This document shows, in pieces, positions 1 to 11,480 of a stretch of 64,000 nucleotides of DNA. Made by a program: the position numbers and the translations under genes. The notes beneath the pieces were generated by a model that saw only the letters and a program-made list of their open reading frames with translations, had not been told where the DNA came from and did not search any database. The first letter of the stretch is position 1. The number at the start of each line of letters is the position of its first letter. The stretch is from Haemaphysalis longicornis (lineage: Eukaryota; Arthropoda; Arachnida; Ixodida; Ixodidae): contig CM023457.1 of assembly GCA_013339765.2 (NCBI GenBank), positions 47,265,847 to 47,329,846 on the forward strand. Direction: 5' to 3'.

Positions 1-451
1 GCTAATTTTTTCTGGCGTTTGTTTTATATTTTTTATCGTCTGCTCCCTTGCCGTAGCGAGATGTTCTTTGCCTACGTCTTGTTTTTTCTACGTACGTATT
101 CATCCTGCTCCTGCCAGTGCTGTCATTTATATTTATTATCACTATTATTATCGTTATTTCTAGCAGCTTCCACCCGCATCTTGACCGATACCCAATACGA
201 TCGTTGTGCTGTTCCTGTGAAACGCAGTGGAGTGGAGTATAGAGAGGTTCTTTACCTGTATACGGACACCTACTTGTCTTGGCTTGTCTTTTTCTTTTTT
301 TTATGCCCCTTAATGAAAAACACGTGCTTGACGAACGAGGCAGTTATGTCTATAGAAACGTGGGGGTCACAGGACACTCGTATGAAAGCTAGGAATACAT
401 TGGACGGATAAGACGGTGTTTAGTGGTCAACCCCAAGATTGTTATGGAAAT
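1..451. other. Non-coding, nothing recognised
   Basis: AT-rich sequence with short low-complexity T runs. The open frames here are pyrimidine-rich with no recognisable domain, so I see no gene, repeat family or RNA. Confidence 0.5.
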
Positions 452-474
452 CACACACACACACACACGCACAC

Positions 475-524
<50 letters not shown>

Positions 525-526
525 CA

Positions 527-614
<88 letters not shown>
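452..614. repeat. (CA)n microsatellite
   Basis: A dinucleotide AC/CA run of about 160 bp with a few interruptions (CG, CAAAC, CCCC). His/Thr and Cys/Val reading frames across it are artefacts of the repeat. Confidence 0.97.
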
Positions 615-616
<2 letters not shown>

Positions 617-2880
617 GACAGCGCACGAATGTTCGGGCACTTAACACTAAGATGCCATTTCCTGTGCCCTTCAATGCTTTGACTGGACCCCGATTTTCTC
701 GTCGCCAGCGCAGATGTACTGCAGGCGGTTGCAACCTATCGACTGCCGCAGTGTTATCTCGCCTCTCTCTCCCTCACGTCCACGTGTATCACGCGAGCCG
801 CGAAACTTGAAGTCATGGCCGCAGTTCTCGACCTGGCCACTACCACCTGCCCCTTTGCACGTCACGCCGTCTTCGCAGAACGCATTTTGACCCCGTCCAA
901 GATGAGGGACGTTCCGCCGCCTCTGGGAAGGGTGCGGGGGGAACGTCGAACTCACAACCTTGATATTTCAGTGCTGGGGAGAGGGAAAGTCCACACACTT
1001 CCCTTTGTCTAAATTACGGCCCGATTCGGTGTGATTAACCAGTCAGAAGAGGCATAAAACAAACAAAAAAAGAAAACCTTCATCCGCCACAAAACTTCGA
1101 GATATGCCTCAAGAACGAAAACTCCCACGTTCAGCATGCACAAGACATAAAGGTAGGACTCCTCCAGCAAGCACAAAGCCAACTCTCCGGCCTGTGGCCG
1201 CTCATATATCTTATTGACAAAGCAACATCACCCGGCAGCTGTGGCAAGACCTATAAATCAGAAACGAGTGTCCTCGATCCCTCCCTCTGCACAGTTTGTT
1301 CGACCATACTGATTGGTGACCTCTGCATGACCTTGATGACGTCTTCTTAGTATCCGCCAATAGGAATGGGCAGAAAACTATCATTCGTCTCGATTCGGCG
1401 GCAGCCTGCGAAGCCTTCTTCGATTCTAAGCGCTGTTTGTCGTGGTCAGTCGTACCGAAACACCTGCCCCCGGTGCCTAGGGCGCATGCGCGTGATTGCG
1501 GAGCCGTTTTCCCGCGGGTGTCCTCGCACCCTCTCGCATACTGATGGAACGATCGGTGGCACACGCAGCAGGCGGATGTGGCGACCGTGCTCCTGCTGTA
1601 ATGAACGCCCCCGGCGATGACCGACGCATTGCTAATAAAAAAAACCGAACCATGGACGGGGTGAAAGGGCTGGTCTGTCGCCGCTTAATAGGTGTGTGTA
1701 CTGTGATTACGGACATCGCTCCTGGTGGAAGAAAGAAGGATAAAACTTGTCACGTTTATGGAGGAGAGTCACGGGAGGTTTGACTCGTTCTCGACTGTAT
1801 GGTTAAGTGAGGGCAGAAACCGTGGTGGCCCATAGGTGCTCCATAGAGTTTCTTACAATATACACCAGAGAGAAATCTGGCGCTAGCGTCTGCGGCTCAC
1901 ATCAAGGCCGCCATTATATCGTGCGCTCGCCTTAGTTTCATCATTGGCTTGGATTGAAACGTTTTAGAGGGCCTTAAATTCAAATACAATGCCACATGAA
2001 CGCGAAGAAGAGTGTGTAATTAATACTTATAAAATAAAAAAACGCTAGTTTTGAAGTTAAAAAAGGAAGCCAAGCGTATTCCTTTTAATGAGAGTCTGTC
2101 GAAACGGTTGTCTTGGCATATTAAGGCATAGTGGAAGGAAGCAAATCCCAAAAAACGCTTAATAATCCAAATGTCACGCCAAGCCCAAGCCAGAAGCTGT
2201 AGTCTTCCCATAATCTCCAATGACGACATGGATTCCTAGGCGTAGTTTTGCTCTTAGTATACTTACTAAGAAAGTCTATGCGGCGCTCAAACCGACTCAG
2301 TGACTGGGGCCTTCATGGCGTATCCTTATACGCGACACGTCTACCAACGCAATAGCCTTGCATTCAAACAAACCTATCACCTCTTGAGCTTCCTTCCTTT
2401 AAACTACTTCGCGGTTAAGTGGACCTGCGTATAACCAGCCTCAGAACATCGTCGCCACGACACCCAGGAGCTAAATGCTTCGTGTTTGTTCACAAGGCGG
2501 AAAAAGTTTCCAACCCCGGTCACTGAAAACTCAATATTATAGAGGCGAAATATTAAGACGTCGAAAGGATACCCGGGCACGTCAAAATGGAAACCACGGC
2601 TGATCCAAGTTAAACGAAGTCCACTTAACTACGCCAAATGGAGGGCGCACATGGTCAGTACAGTATAACGCAGCAACGGGTTGCGATATTTCAAGCACCA
2701 GAACAGCCGCTGGGCCGCCTTTGGCAACCTGTTCAAACATTCTCGATACCTTGATGTCACGTGTTCACCTTGAAGGTCACGTTGAGGTGCCCTTGAGTTG
2801 TCTTACCCTGGTATTCTGAGTCCCTTGTCCACTCGAGCGCCGAGTGGAGGAGATCCTTAAAATCTATTTTCCCGTGTATA
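615..2880. other. Non-coding block, nothing recognised
   Basis: About 2.3 kb of mixed-composition sequence. The short open frames on both strands show no domain, signal peptide or splice-compatible exon that I can recognise. I see no inverted repeat ends or tRNA-like boxes. Confidence 0.4.
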
Positions 2881-3132
2881 TGCATTGCGGAATCCACTCT
2901 GTTACCCTAGAGTGGGTAACAGAGTGGATCCCTAGAGAAGGCAAGCGTTGCAGGGGGCGGCAGGAAGTTAGATGGGCAGATGAGAACAAGAAGTTTGCGG
3001 GGATAAATTGGTTGCAGTTAGCACAGGACTGGATAATTGGAGATTAAGGGAGAGGCCTTTGCCCTGCAGTGGGCCGTACATAGGCTGTGACGATGATGAT
3101 GACGACGATGATGATGATGCATTGCGGAATCC
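2881..3132 (+). mobile_element. 5'-truncated RTE-like LINE tail with 15-bp TSD
   Basis: The last part of an RTE-type non-LTR retrotransposon ORF, with residues resembling VTEWIPREGKR, GRQEVRWADE and FAGINWLQLAQD, followed by a GAT/GAC triplet tail. The 15-bp word TGCATTGCGGAATCC occurs at 2881-2895 and again at 3118-3132, directly flanking the fragment, so it is read as the target-site duplication. The 5' junction carries a small foldback (12-nt arms around TAGAGT) that duplicates the first bases of the fragment in inverted orientation. The same tail occurs at 60.3-60.7 kb (+) and 41.1 kb (-). Confidence 0.85.
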
Positions 3133-3394
3133 TGCCCTCCGCCGAGTGGAGAGAGCGAATGGAGTGGATGAGGGACTCAAAATACGTCCCTATGTCTTAA
3201 GGGATCACATGTTGGGAAGCTACATCATGCATGGGAGAAACGGGCCGCAGGCGAAAAGCATCTCCCATTTAACGGTACCCAGACAACGTGAGATTTGTCC
3301 CGAGCGTCGCGTACATGGTTCTCATTTTTTTGCGAGTTTTTCTGTTATACACCCAAATTATAAATACGATCCGTGCTAGCTTCTTTCGAAGTAA

Positions 3395-3475
3395 ACAATT
3401 TGTATGGAAAGATTTCGGCGTACATAAAGATCCGCAGGAGGTGAAAATTAATCCGCTGCCTCCACTACTGTGCGC
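3395..3475 (+). mobile_element. Decayed SINE fragment
   Basis: Resembles the central part of the tRNA-derived SINE seen intact at 28.9 kb (ACATAAAGATCC, GAAAATTAATCCG, CCTCCACTAC), without the tRNA-like head or the CAAT tail. It is an old copy with many substitutions. Confidence 0.6.
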
Positions 3476-3479
3476 ATAT

Positions 3480-4030
3480 AGCCTAACACCAAAATGTCAA
3501 AAAATCCCATAAAATGCAAAAATATATATATTTTATAGGAAGCTACAGATTAGCCTGATAAGCAGCGAGTAACTATATGCTCCAGGTTCACCCCCTCTTG
3601 ACGCTGTCTAGACAAGGAGTGGGGTCTCGAAAGAGCGGCAAATTCGAACCAGAGCTAAACCAAACATTAACCCAACGGAGCATTAGCAGAAGATTGCATT
3701 AGCGGGAGATTGGAAGAAACTTGGGCCGGCGAGTTTCTTTTCTTGTAGGGCGCATAGTCTGGCTTTTGGCTGCGTGGACACCCAACCGGCGTCGTCTAAT
3801 GACGCAACGTGTCGGTGGACGGCACGGGCGACGAAGTCTGCTGCGACCGATAGGAACGGCGCTCATTAATCCTGGAAACGTGGGCGTCGCGCCGACCGTC
3901 CACTGCCTGTCGCAACCGCGTCCACTCCGGCGTCTTCCTAATTGCATGGGAGCCGGATTCCGCGTCTCGAAGGAAACCAGGTGGATCGAAAGTTTCTTCT
4001 GCGAGAGATTGGCGCAGACTCGCATTTGTA
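3480..4030. other. Non-coding, nothing recognised
   Basis: Moderately GC-rich sequence with overlapping Arg-rich open frames on both strands, typical of stop-poor DNA. I see no motif or element boundary. Confidence 0.4.
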
Positions 4031-4081
4031 CTCTCTCTCTCTCTCATCTCTATCTATTATTATATATATATATAATATAAT

Positions 4082-4130
<49 letters not shown>
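4031..4130. repeat. (CT)n then (TA)n microsatellite
   Basis: A short CT run passes into about 75 bp of TA repeats. A second, nearly identical CT/TA arrangement lies at 4294-4400. Confidence 0.95.
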
Positions 4131-4131
<1 letters not shown>

Positions 4132-4293
4132 TATATCGATGAGAGCGGAGTTTCCGGAGAAGACCTGTATTAGATCGCCGAGCTCAGACCTCCTTAGCTG
4201 TCGGGGAGAGGGGAGATTATTATTATTTGCTGATGATAATGGCGATGGCATGCACGGATATGAGCAACAGGGAAACAATAAGTCCCTATGCTC

Positions 4294-4353
4294 TCTCTCT
4301 CCTCTCCTCTCTCTCTTCTTCATATATATATATATATTATATATATAATATTA

Positions 4354-4400
<47 letters not shown>
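4294..4400. repeat. (CT)n then (TA)n microsatellite, second array
   Basis: The same compound structure as the array about 260 bp upstream: a CTCTCT tract, then about 80 bp of TA repeats with ATT interruptions. The pair suggests a local duplication or repeated expansion from one seed. Confidence 0.93.
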
Positions 4401-4401
<1 letters not shown>

Positions 4402-5345
4402 CCGAGCTTACACTTCTAAAGACAACATCAACGAAGCTCCAAGAAATCGGAAGCGGAGAAAAAGGTTTATCTCGTGGAATATGTTGTTTTTGCTTTTTCC
4501 TTGCCTTTTTGTTGTTTTTTCGTGCCGCTTGTAATGAGGAGCTGCTGTATAAAGACGGCTGGAACAAATAAGTAAACGTTTGATTCTCTGGCGGCATCCT
4601 TGCTTGCCTCATAAGTAGCGAATGTCTGAGACCGTGACGTTTTTGTTCTTCCTTTCGGGCAAAGGCGGCGCAAGTCGCCAGTCTGACCAGGCCCACTCAG
4701 AGTCCGAAACGAACTCGCAACGCGATCTCTGAAACACTTCTGCAGTCGCAGTTGCGCAAATTTCACATGCCCAAGCGAAAGAGAGAACAAGCCGCGCTCC
4801 TTTATCATCCGTATCACATCCAAGGCCACTCAGATGTCATTAAAACCGCGTTTTCCCCCGTATAGCTTCTCATATCCGCGCGGCAAGAAGATCAATTTCC
4901 CCGCAATCTCCGTTCCCCGGGCGCCACCAAAGGTCTTCCGGGCTTATAATAATTCATAAATTCAGAACGGCTCTCGGCGCTGCTCGATACACGATAAACG
5001 CGCGGCGGCTCACCAAGCAGCGAGGAGCAGCGGGAGGAGGAGGGCCTGCGTATATCGTGAGCGGCTCCTAATGCAGCAGCCGATGCCTTCGCTCCACGTC
5101 GCGCGCTGAATAGAGGGATGATCCCGCCGGACCTGTCTTCTCGCGTGCTTCGCTGTTAAGCGCGCCCGGCGCGCCTCTCGTACGTGGCAGCGCGCTCCTG
5201 GTCATCATCGATGCCGCCGCATGCTGCGGAAATGATACCGTGTTTGCGCGATTGTTACGCCCGTGACTTGAGGTGCGGACGCTGCAAGTCAGGCCGGGCC
5301 AGTTGTTGCAAATGTTGAATATTTTGGCCTAATGAGGAAACTTTC
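4401..5345. other. Non-coding, nothing recognised
   Basis: Includes a GC-rich stretch (about 4980-5230) with many CpG dinucleotides. No domain, splice-bounded exon or element end was recognised. Confidence 0.35.
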
Positions 5346-5346
5346 G

Positions 5347-5800
5347 ATTGAATGACATATTTTTAACACGAAAGTGTTTTATTCCCGGATACACAAAGAT
5401 TTGACTGACGTCATATCCGTCTCGGAAGTGACGCCAGTACAACGAAGCAAGCGGCCTGTAAAGGGTGCACCCTGCACACAGGGTCTTCTTGTGGGGAAGC
5501 AACCTTTAGTACTAAAGAGTACGTTATACTCAGGGTTTTTGTTTTCAGGGTTTTATATTTTAACACGAAAGTGTTTTATGCCGGGATACACCAAGAGTTC
5601 AGTGACGTCATATCCGTCACGGAAATGACGCCAGTACACCTGTCGCCGAAGCGACCCGCCAGCAGGACGTCGCTCACCAAGCACACCCACGAGACAGCCG
5701 CCGACCCGCAAATCGTGCTCAGCTGCTAGATTTCGCTGCAAGTTGCACTTTCGTGTTTTACCGATTCCTATGACAGAGAAATCAACCACAGTTTTTTAAA
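5347..5800 (+). mobile_element. Dispersed repeat, two partial copies in tandem
   Basis: Two copies start with nearly the same words, TTTTAACACGAAAGTGTTTTAT, then GGATACAC and GACGTCATATCCGTC, at about 5365 and about 5559. The second copy ends at about 5800 with GCACTTTCGTGTTTTACCGATTCC. A copy of the same family lies in opposite orientation at about 14.4-15.1 kb. The CACGAAAGTG / CACTTTCGTG words near both ends give it an inverted-repeat-like design. I recognise no coding capacity and cannot assign a superfamily. Confidence 0.7.
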
Positions 5801-6314
5801 GTTAAGGCTCTTAGTGGATCCGATGGCGTTCTGTCAAAAAACGAATGCATTTCCCCATACACCCGTTGGTCGACCCAAGGAGCTCGGATAATATCTCCAG
5901 ACACACGGCGCGCTGCGTGAAACCGGGCCTCCATTGTGTCAAAACGGTTAGTAGAGGAACGCTTCTAGATGAGACAATGCACGCATCGATCATGAAGAAG
6001 TAGTAAAATAGTATACCTTGATCTCATACACCACGCATCGGTGTAAATTTAGATATTTCGTAGATTCATTTGCTTAGCGCGCGAAAAGTCGTCGCATGGG
6101 TTCGCTCTTCGTTCGCGATTTGTGAATTTGAACGTTTGACGATCGATTGGACGCACTGCACATTCATTCAGCAAAGTTCGGGCGCACTTTTGACTCCCTT
6201 TTGATGCGAGAAAGCTTTCACCCTTCTCTGAACTGTCTTTAATAAGAAGGGTTGGTAAATTTTGGGACCTAAGTTTGATATGCAAAAAACGGAGGGAGGA
6301 TGCATTATGGACAG
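5801..6314. other. Non-coding, nothing recognised
   Basis: Ordinary-composition sequence between a repeat family copy and a TGTACA-rich tract. Nothing supported. Confidence 0.35.
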
Positions 6315-6500
6315 GCCCCTATGTCCCTGTACATAAGGTCATGTACAGAGCCCTTGTGTACAGGCCCTGTGCATGAATGCCGGTACCCTTGTGTACAGAT
6401 GTGTACGTGTACGTAAATGTACATGTCGCCAAGGGTATAGGCATGTACCTTTATGTACAGGGTCTGGCATAAGGTACACCTGGCTGTACACTTCCGGAAA
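6315..6500. repeat. Degenerate TGTACA-rich repeat tract
   Basis: The word TGTACA or a near variant recurs many times within about 180 bp, often with GGCC, AAGG or CCTTGTG. It looks like a decayed minisatellite built on a self-complementary core. Confidence 0.6.
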
Positions 6501-7458
6501 CCTTGTCATTTAAGGGCCTTTGTACCCATAATGCTGCTTTGATTACTAAACACACTTTCATGTAATCACTATTGTTCGGCGCTCTTTGCCCCTTAGTCGG
6601 CCTTGCGCCATTAAACTCCAAACGTCATCATTACTAAACACACAAAATAAACAAGACCTGACAAATGTTTGCTAGCCACTGCGAACAGTTCGTGTCAACA
6701 GTTGTTGTAACGAACCAATACTATGATCAAGAACAGAGGAAGCAGAGTCCCAAGGTCGCGCGCTAGCCCCTCTAACGTTGCGTCACCGACGTCGCCTACA
6801 CGCCGGCAAACGCGGCAACTGCGGCGCCTCTTCGGCGGCTGCTTCTTACAGGGGCACCCAAAGCTGCCCCACCGGTCGGCGCTGGTCAGTCGCTCCTTGG
6901 GCGCCGCCGCGATGCAGTGAGAGCGCCCGACAAGGGTGCGCAATCAGCCCCCTTCTCTCCTCCTCCTCCTCCTCCATCTTCCTCTCTTCCGATCCTAACT
7001 GAATTACAGGCTCTGTGTCCGCACGCATGCCTGCCGTCGCCGCCACGTAGGATGCCGGGGAGCTGCTTCTGCCGAAGCTGGCTGATCAAAACGCGTCGAT
7101 TCGACGCTTCCGGCTTCGAGAGAGAGCGTCGTCGGCACCGAGTTATCGAAGGAGGTGGATGCGTACACCTGGAAACGCTGAACGGGCGGAGGGGGGGATG
7201 TAATATGGTATTGACGCTGGCGCCGTGCAACGGGTTCGCTCGGCGCCGCCCCGTTCATGATTTAACTTTGACCGCTTCGCTCGCGGGCCGCTCCCATGTG
7301 AGCGATTGAAACCGGGAAGAGACGCTGTTCATATTTTCTCGCCGATTTTGCGGAGAGAAAAATGCTTCCGCTTGGAGGCTTTATAGAGTGGGCGTCGCGA
7401 ATCGTTTTGTGAGTAACGGTGCACGGGTGTCGTGTAGTCTGTGCCGTTACACGTCAAG
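6501..7458. other. Putative upstream / 5' UTR region of the IgSF gene
   Basis: GC-rich from about 6760 onward with many CpGs and a TCC/CTC run near 6958-6985. A TATA-like word TTTATAGA lies at 7380-7387, about 70 bp before the candidate ATG at 7459. That is weak promoter evidence, since no arthropod initiator is obvious. Open frames on both strands here are Arg/Ser-rich and look non-coding. Confidence 0.25.
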
Positions 7459-7606
7459 ATGGACGACTCGGCGGTTTTCGTATACGCGTATTGGGCGTTG
7501 TTGATAACCGCGGCTCTTGGCGCAGTAATTACGGGTGCGGACGTTGAGTCCCCGATCGCATCTCTGGCGCGGCAGTTAACGAGGTGTTGGAAAAGTCGAG
7601 ATGTCG
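7459..7606 (+). CDS. Putative first coding exon: signal peptide of an IgSF protein
   Basis: Seen: ATG at 7459 in a good context (CAAGATGG) opens a 52-codon frame ending in TAG at 7615. After an acidic MDDS start it has a strongly hydrophobic run of about 20 residues (VFVYAYWALLITAALG), then small residues VITGAD suitable for signal peptidase. Two GT donors lie in phase 1. One follows base 7534 (G|GTGCGG), just after the hydrophobic core; the other follows base 7606 (G|GTGAAG), the better consensus. Known: Ig-superfamily genes often have a phase-1 intron close to the signal cleavage site and symmetric phase-1 Ig exons. Inferred: either donor joins in frame to the phase-1 Ig exon at 60898, giving a glycine at the junction followed by DGDAEK. 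The coordinates given use the second donor; with the first the exon ends at 7534. It could instead be a chance short ORF. Confidence 0.4.
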
Positions 7607-7620
7607 GTGAAGGCTAGAGT

Positions 7621-8096
7621 GATTAGTCGCTAATTGAGTTCCGCTGAATGAATTTTATATAGTCTATTGTTGGTTTTAAGATTGCCGGCGAAGGAAAAAA
7701 TGAGCTACGCCATGAGTTCAGTAAACGTAAAGCTAACCTCTCAATTGGGGTGTGAATGAACGAGCAAACATTTGTTTGATGCAGAAAGAGATAGACTGCG
7801 TAAAACAGAGCACACCTAGTTACTGTGTGCAGCATTTATTTCTTTGGTACAATTATTTCTGAACAACCTATAGAAGCCATTCGTTCGTCGCAAAACGTCA
7901 GCACAACAGCAATTGCCTGCTTTGATCCAATATCAATTGTAACAATGGAGTGCAGAGAAGACGAAGCCATTTCTAGTCCTCTTAGTGACGCCCCCAGCAG
8001 TGACAGGTAAATAGGCGGCCTGATGACAAGGACAGCCAGTCCGAGCGGCGTTGACAGCCTGCATAATAAACGCTCGCGTCGAATGGCCCATCCACC

Positions 8097-8098
<2 letters not shown>
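7621..8098. other. Intronic sequence, nothing recognised
   Basis: Ordinary AT-leaning sequence with no recognised element before the CT array at 8099. Confidence 0.35.

Positions 8099-8151
<53 letters not shown>
8099..8151. repeat. (CT)n microsatellite
   Basis: An uninterrupted CT dinucleotide run of about 52 bp. Confidence 0.97.
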
Positions 8152-9207
8152 GCTTCATGTAGCAGCCTTTAATTCTTGTTTACGGCCCCTTCTGTAGCAG
8201 GGGGCAGTGTCTTGCACTCCCCGCAGCTATACATTCGGATCGCTTTTAGTTGTCACCGCTTCAGACGAGAACGACCCGCCAGCGATTGTCGAGCATCGGG
8301 GTCATTATGATTGGTGGCCAAAAGAAGACCTGTTATTAGCGAAGCACTTTTTCTTCTGTTTATTTCTTTTCAAAGCTCGTGGACGACTTTCTCGCGTGTC
8401 GGAGGCGTAAAACGGGTTCCGAAAACGCAGCTGTCGCTCCTGACTTTCGGTTTTTTTTCCTCAAGGTCCTGTCGCGGACGCCAATTGTGAGCGCTGTCGC
8501 GGACGCCATTTTTAGCGGAGTGTTTGTTGAGCTGTTCCAAATTGTAGCCGCGATGAAATGCCGCAGCGAGGGCAACTGAATGGAGAAAGAAAGCCTTCGC
8601 GTGTGGCATCGCGAAACAGACGCGACTGATATGGGCGACATGTTTTCTTTTTTCTTTTTCGAAGGGATAAACGTAAAGGCGTGTGCTGGACATTAGAAGA
8701 AAAACGGTAATTACTGCAGTGTGCGCGCACGCGAGAGAAAAATTAAGGGTCGAGGTAGCGACACAGTCTGTATCTGCTTCATCAGGAATCGTTTTGAAGC
8801 GCAGTGTTTTCCCATTGATTTCTTTCTACTTTATTTCTTCTTGGAAACTTGAATATTTGATAACCACTACTGCATACCGAGATATTGGCGTTCACCTAGA
8901 GTGCAATATTTACCATTCGTTACTCTGGATTAAGTCGTTATTTTTGGCGCGACCAAAATAGTCGGGTCGTTTAACACTGCGTAAAATTAAAAAAATCTAA
9001 GTCGTAAAAATGTTGCCTGGCTCTCGGAAAGGGCTCTAAAAAGAAAGTGTGCATCATTTATGGAAAAATCGGATCTTGACACAGCGAAGTTGTTATAAAA
9101 TCACTTCGATATCGACCAGAAGAACGAGCGCGACGTTTGTATACGTTTCTACCAGCACCACTGGAAAGAAACACGATCGAAGCAGCCCTATAAACTACTT
9201 TGTAAAC
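8152..9207. other. Non-coding, nothing recognised
   Basis: Short overlapping open frames on both strands without domains. No repeat ends recognised. Confidence 0.35.
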
Positions 9208-9417
9208 AAGAAATCGTAGTCATAACAACTGGGATTAGCGCTTTAAAGAACAGGACACACGTAAAAAAAACGGACAGGACTGGCGCTTGCCGTCAGTCCT
9301 GTCAGCGCCAGTACTGTCCATTTATTCTTACGTGTGTCCTGTTCTTTAAAGCGCTAATCCCAGTTGTTATGATCATGAACCAACTAGCCCAGCAGCAAGT
9401 TTTATTAAGAAATCGTA
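9208..9417 (+). mobile_element. Foldback retroposon with 11-bp TSD
   Basis: A perfect 44-bp inverted repeat (9221-9264 against 9328-9371) extends imperfectly inward to about 67 bp through GGACAG/CTGGCGCT. After the right arm comes a tail GATCATGAACCAACTAGCCC ending in CAAGTTTTATT. The 11-bp word AAGAAATCGTA is repeated exactly at 9208-9218 and 9407-9417, flanking body plus tail. An 11-bp TSD and a one-sided 3' tail point to target-primed insertion rather than cut-and-paste transposition, although the body is a hairpin. I believe the tail belongs to a repeat common in hard ticks, but I cannot name it. Confidence 0.7.
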
Positions 9418-10053
9418 AACTCTAAAAATAGGAAAAACACCTCGAGACAGTACGCAGAATCGCGTTCTTCCATCAAGTCAAGCTGTAAGTAGCCAGCACA
9501 GCGGTATGTAATAAGTTTTTTTTTTGCTCGTTCTTTTTTTTTTTTGCGTGGCCTGCCTTTCTTGGCGAACGCAACGGTGCGCACGCCACGAGTAGCTCAG
9601 CCTACACTGCTAGATTGATATGGATGATGCGAGAGACGTCGAGGTCAAATTGGATTAGCGCGCGCACGACACTTCCTCCGCCGCAGCCTCCCTGCCTGCC
9701 TCTTCGTTCTCGGCTCATCCCTGCTGGGGATTTGCGCTGGCAACACCGCGTACGCCTTACTCCGCCCGGCTCCTTTGTGACGGGCGCGTATTCAAAGGAG
9801 CTTCGCGTATCGACCCGTTCTGTGCCAGTGTATCGAGTCGACAGGCCTTGCAACCGGCCTATTCTCGCCTCAGGAATAGACTGCTTGCGTGATCGCCGCG
9901 AGCTGTCTTACTCTTTCTTTCCTCCTTTCCTTTTAGTTTTTGATCTCGTTCGTTCCTTTGAATGTACTTTTCCGTCTTCCGTCTTCACATGAGCTCCTGT
10001 CAGGAAATGCCTACTTTGCTGCACCCTATATACTTCGTTTTCGACTGTGTTTC
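9418..10053. other. Non-coding, nothing recognised
   Basis: Contains T-runs near 9520-9545 and a CpG-containing stretch. No supported gene. Confidence 0.35.
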
Positions 10054-10148
10054 TAGTTCTTCTTCTTCTTCTTCTCCTCCTCCTCCCCATCATCATCATC
10101 ATCATCATCATTATTATTATTACTATTATTATTATTATTATTATTAAT
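10054..10148. repeat. Compound trinucleotide microsatellite
   Basis: Successive tracts of TTC, TCC, ATC/CAT and TTA triplets, about 95 bp in total. They translate into Ser, Pro, His and Tyr runs that are artefacts. Confidence 0.95.
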
Positions 10149-11119
10149 AATGATCACAAGGTTTTGTGGTGTCTCGCGTTGTTTTTTTTTTGTGAATAAC
10201 AATATAACTCCACTCCCTTATGTAGTATGCCACACTTTTAGGCTTACTTTATGCTTCTTCGCAACTCTTGCGCCATGTGAAAGCTTGTTATTTGCACACT
10301 GCGTGCAGGTATACACGGCTTGCAACTAATTTAAGCATACACCAAGTTGTTAGGTTGGCTCCCGACGCTCTCCGTTGGTTGTTGTTTCTTAGTTCCTCGT
10401 TCATAGCACCTTTTTGTTTTTCGTTTTAGTTTGTCCTTTTCATGATATATTTTTTCTTCAGTCGCCGTCATCTGACATCGTCTTCGTTCGTCTCCATTCA
10501 AGTTCCAACTGGTATTTCTTAGTCCTTCATTTTTAAAAAATAAATGAATTGCCTTGGTTTTGAAATTTCCTTTGGTTAGTACACCTCTTCAGGTTGATTC
10601 TTTACACGTCTGACGTTCCTGAAAATATTTTTTTCTCTCTCGTGGACTGCGTTGTGCGCTGTGGGCAATCTAACTGTCGTCTCTCGCCACCACTCCAGTC
10701 TTGACGGTGATGAATCGCGTTGGGGGGTGGTACCATTAGCCCAAAGGAAATCTGGCAAGGGAGAACTTTGCCGAGCGCGAACTGATGTGTATACAGCCGG
10801 GACACCGGGAAATTTTATCGGCTTACGTGATTACACGGCAGCCGGGTATAGGAGTTGGGAATCGTTCTACACTACAGTCGGAGATGAAGCTTACAGTGCA
10901 GAATGTGAAGGGGGCTTCTAAAAGATTTTCAGCCACCGACAGAAGAACCAGCGCCAGTGATGACAAAACGTCTGCCGCACAGTGGGACGGAATGCATGAA
11001 TATAAGTAAAAATAAGGATGTTGGAACGAATGAAGGTGATTATTAGATAAGATGCTACGACATATAAATAAACACGCAAGACGGGAGAGGTTTTGCAACC
11101 CAGCCGTCTCCACCCGTTT
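10149..11119. other. Non-coding, nothing recognised
   Basis: AT-rich on the left and mixed on the right. No domain or element boundary recognised. Confidence 0.35.
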
Positions 11120-11480
11120 TTAGGTGCGAAGTACCTTAGGACCGCACAATGTCCGTCCGCGTCCGTGCGCATACCATTTACAATCGCGAAAATTCACACA
11201 TGCACCGGCAGGATTCGAGCCTGTGTCTGGTAGACCAGGCAGAGTTAGTGTCAGTCGTCGTTATCCATTGGGCTACGACCGTGAGTTAGCACCCGAAAGT
11301 CAAACGGCTTACTTCCTCGCCTGTAACGGTGCGGAGTACCTTAGGACCTCCCAATGTCCGTACGCGTCCATCCGGGCGCACACCACCATCAAGCGAAAAT
11401 CAAGCGAAATTCGGTTTGAGCCGTGAGTTGCAGTTTCATTTAGGGAATAATCAAGGTGCAACTCACGGCTCAAATCGAAT
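11120..11480. repeat. Dispersed repeat with duplicated words and a short inverted repeat
   Basis: The phrase GTACCTTAGGACC followed by AATGTCCGT(A/C)CGCGTCC occurs at about 11128 and about 11335, giving a roughly 205-bp direct duplication. Near the right end GTTTGAGCCGTGAGTTGCA (about 11413) is followed by its near-complement TGCAACTCACGGCTCAAA (about 11457). A tRNA-like segment lies between the copies. Confidence 0.55.
11203..11284 (-). pseudogene. tRNA-like pseudogene / SINE head
   Basis: Read on the minus strand, it has an A-box-like TAGCCCAATGGATAACG and a B-box GGCTCGAATCC at suitable spacing, and it starts with GGTCG. The anticodon arm is expanded and does not fold canonically, so it is more likely a tRNA-derived retroposon head than a working tRNA gene. 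Confidence 0.45.

Noticed and set aside
389..734. Several open frames of 73-104 codons rich in His-Thr or Cys-Val
   Set aside because: They are translations of the CA microsatellite and have no independent coding evidence.
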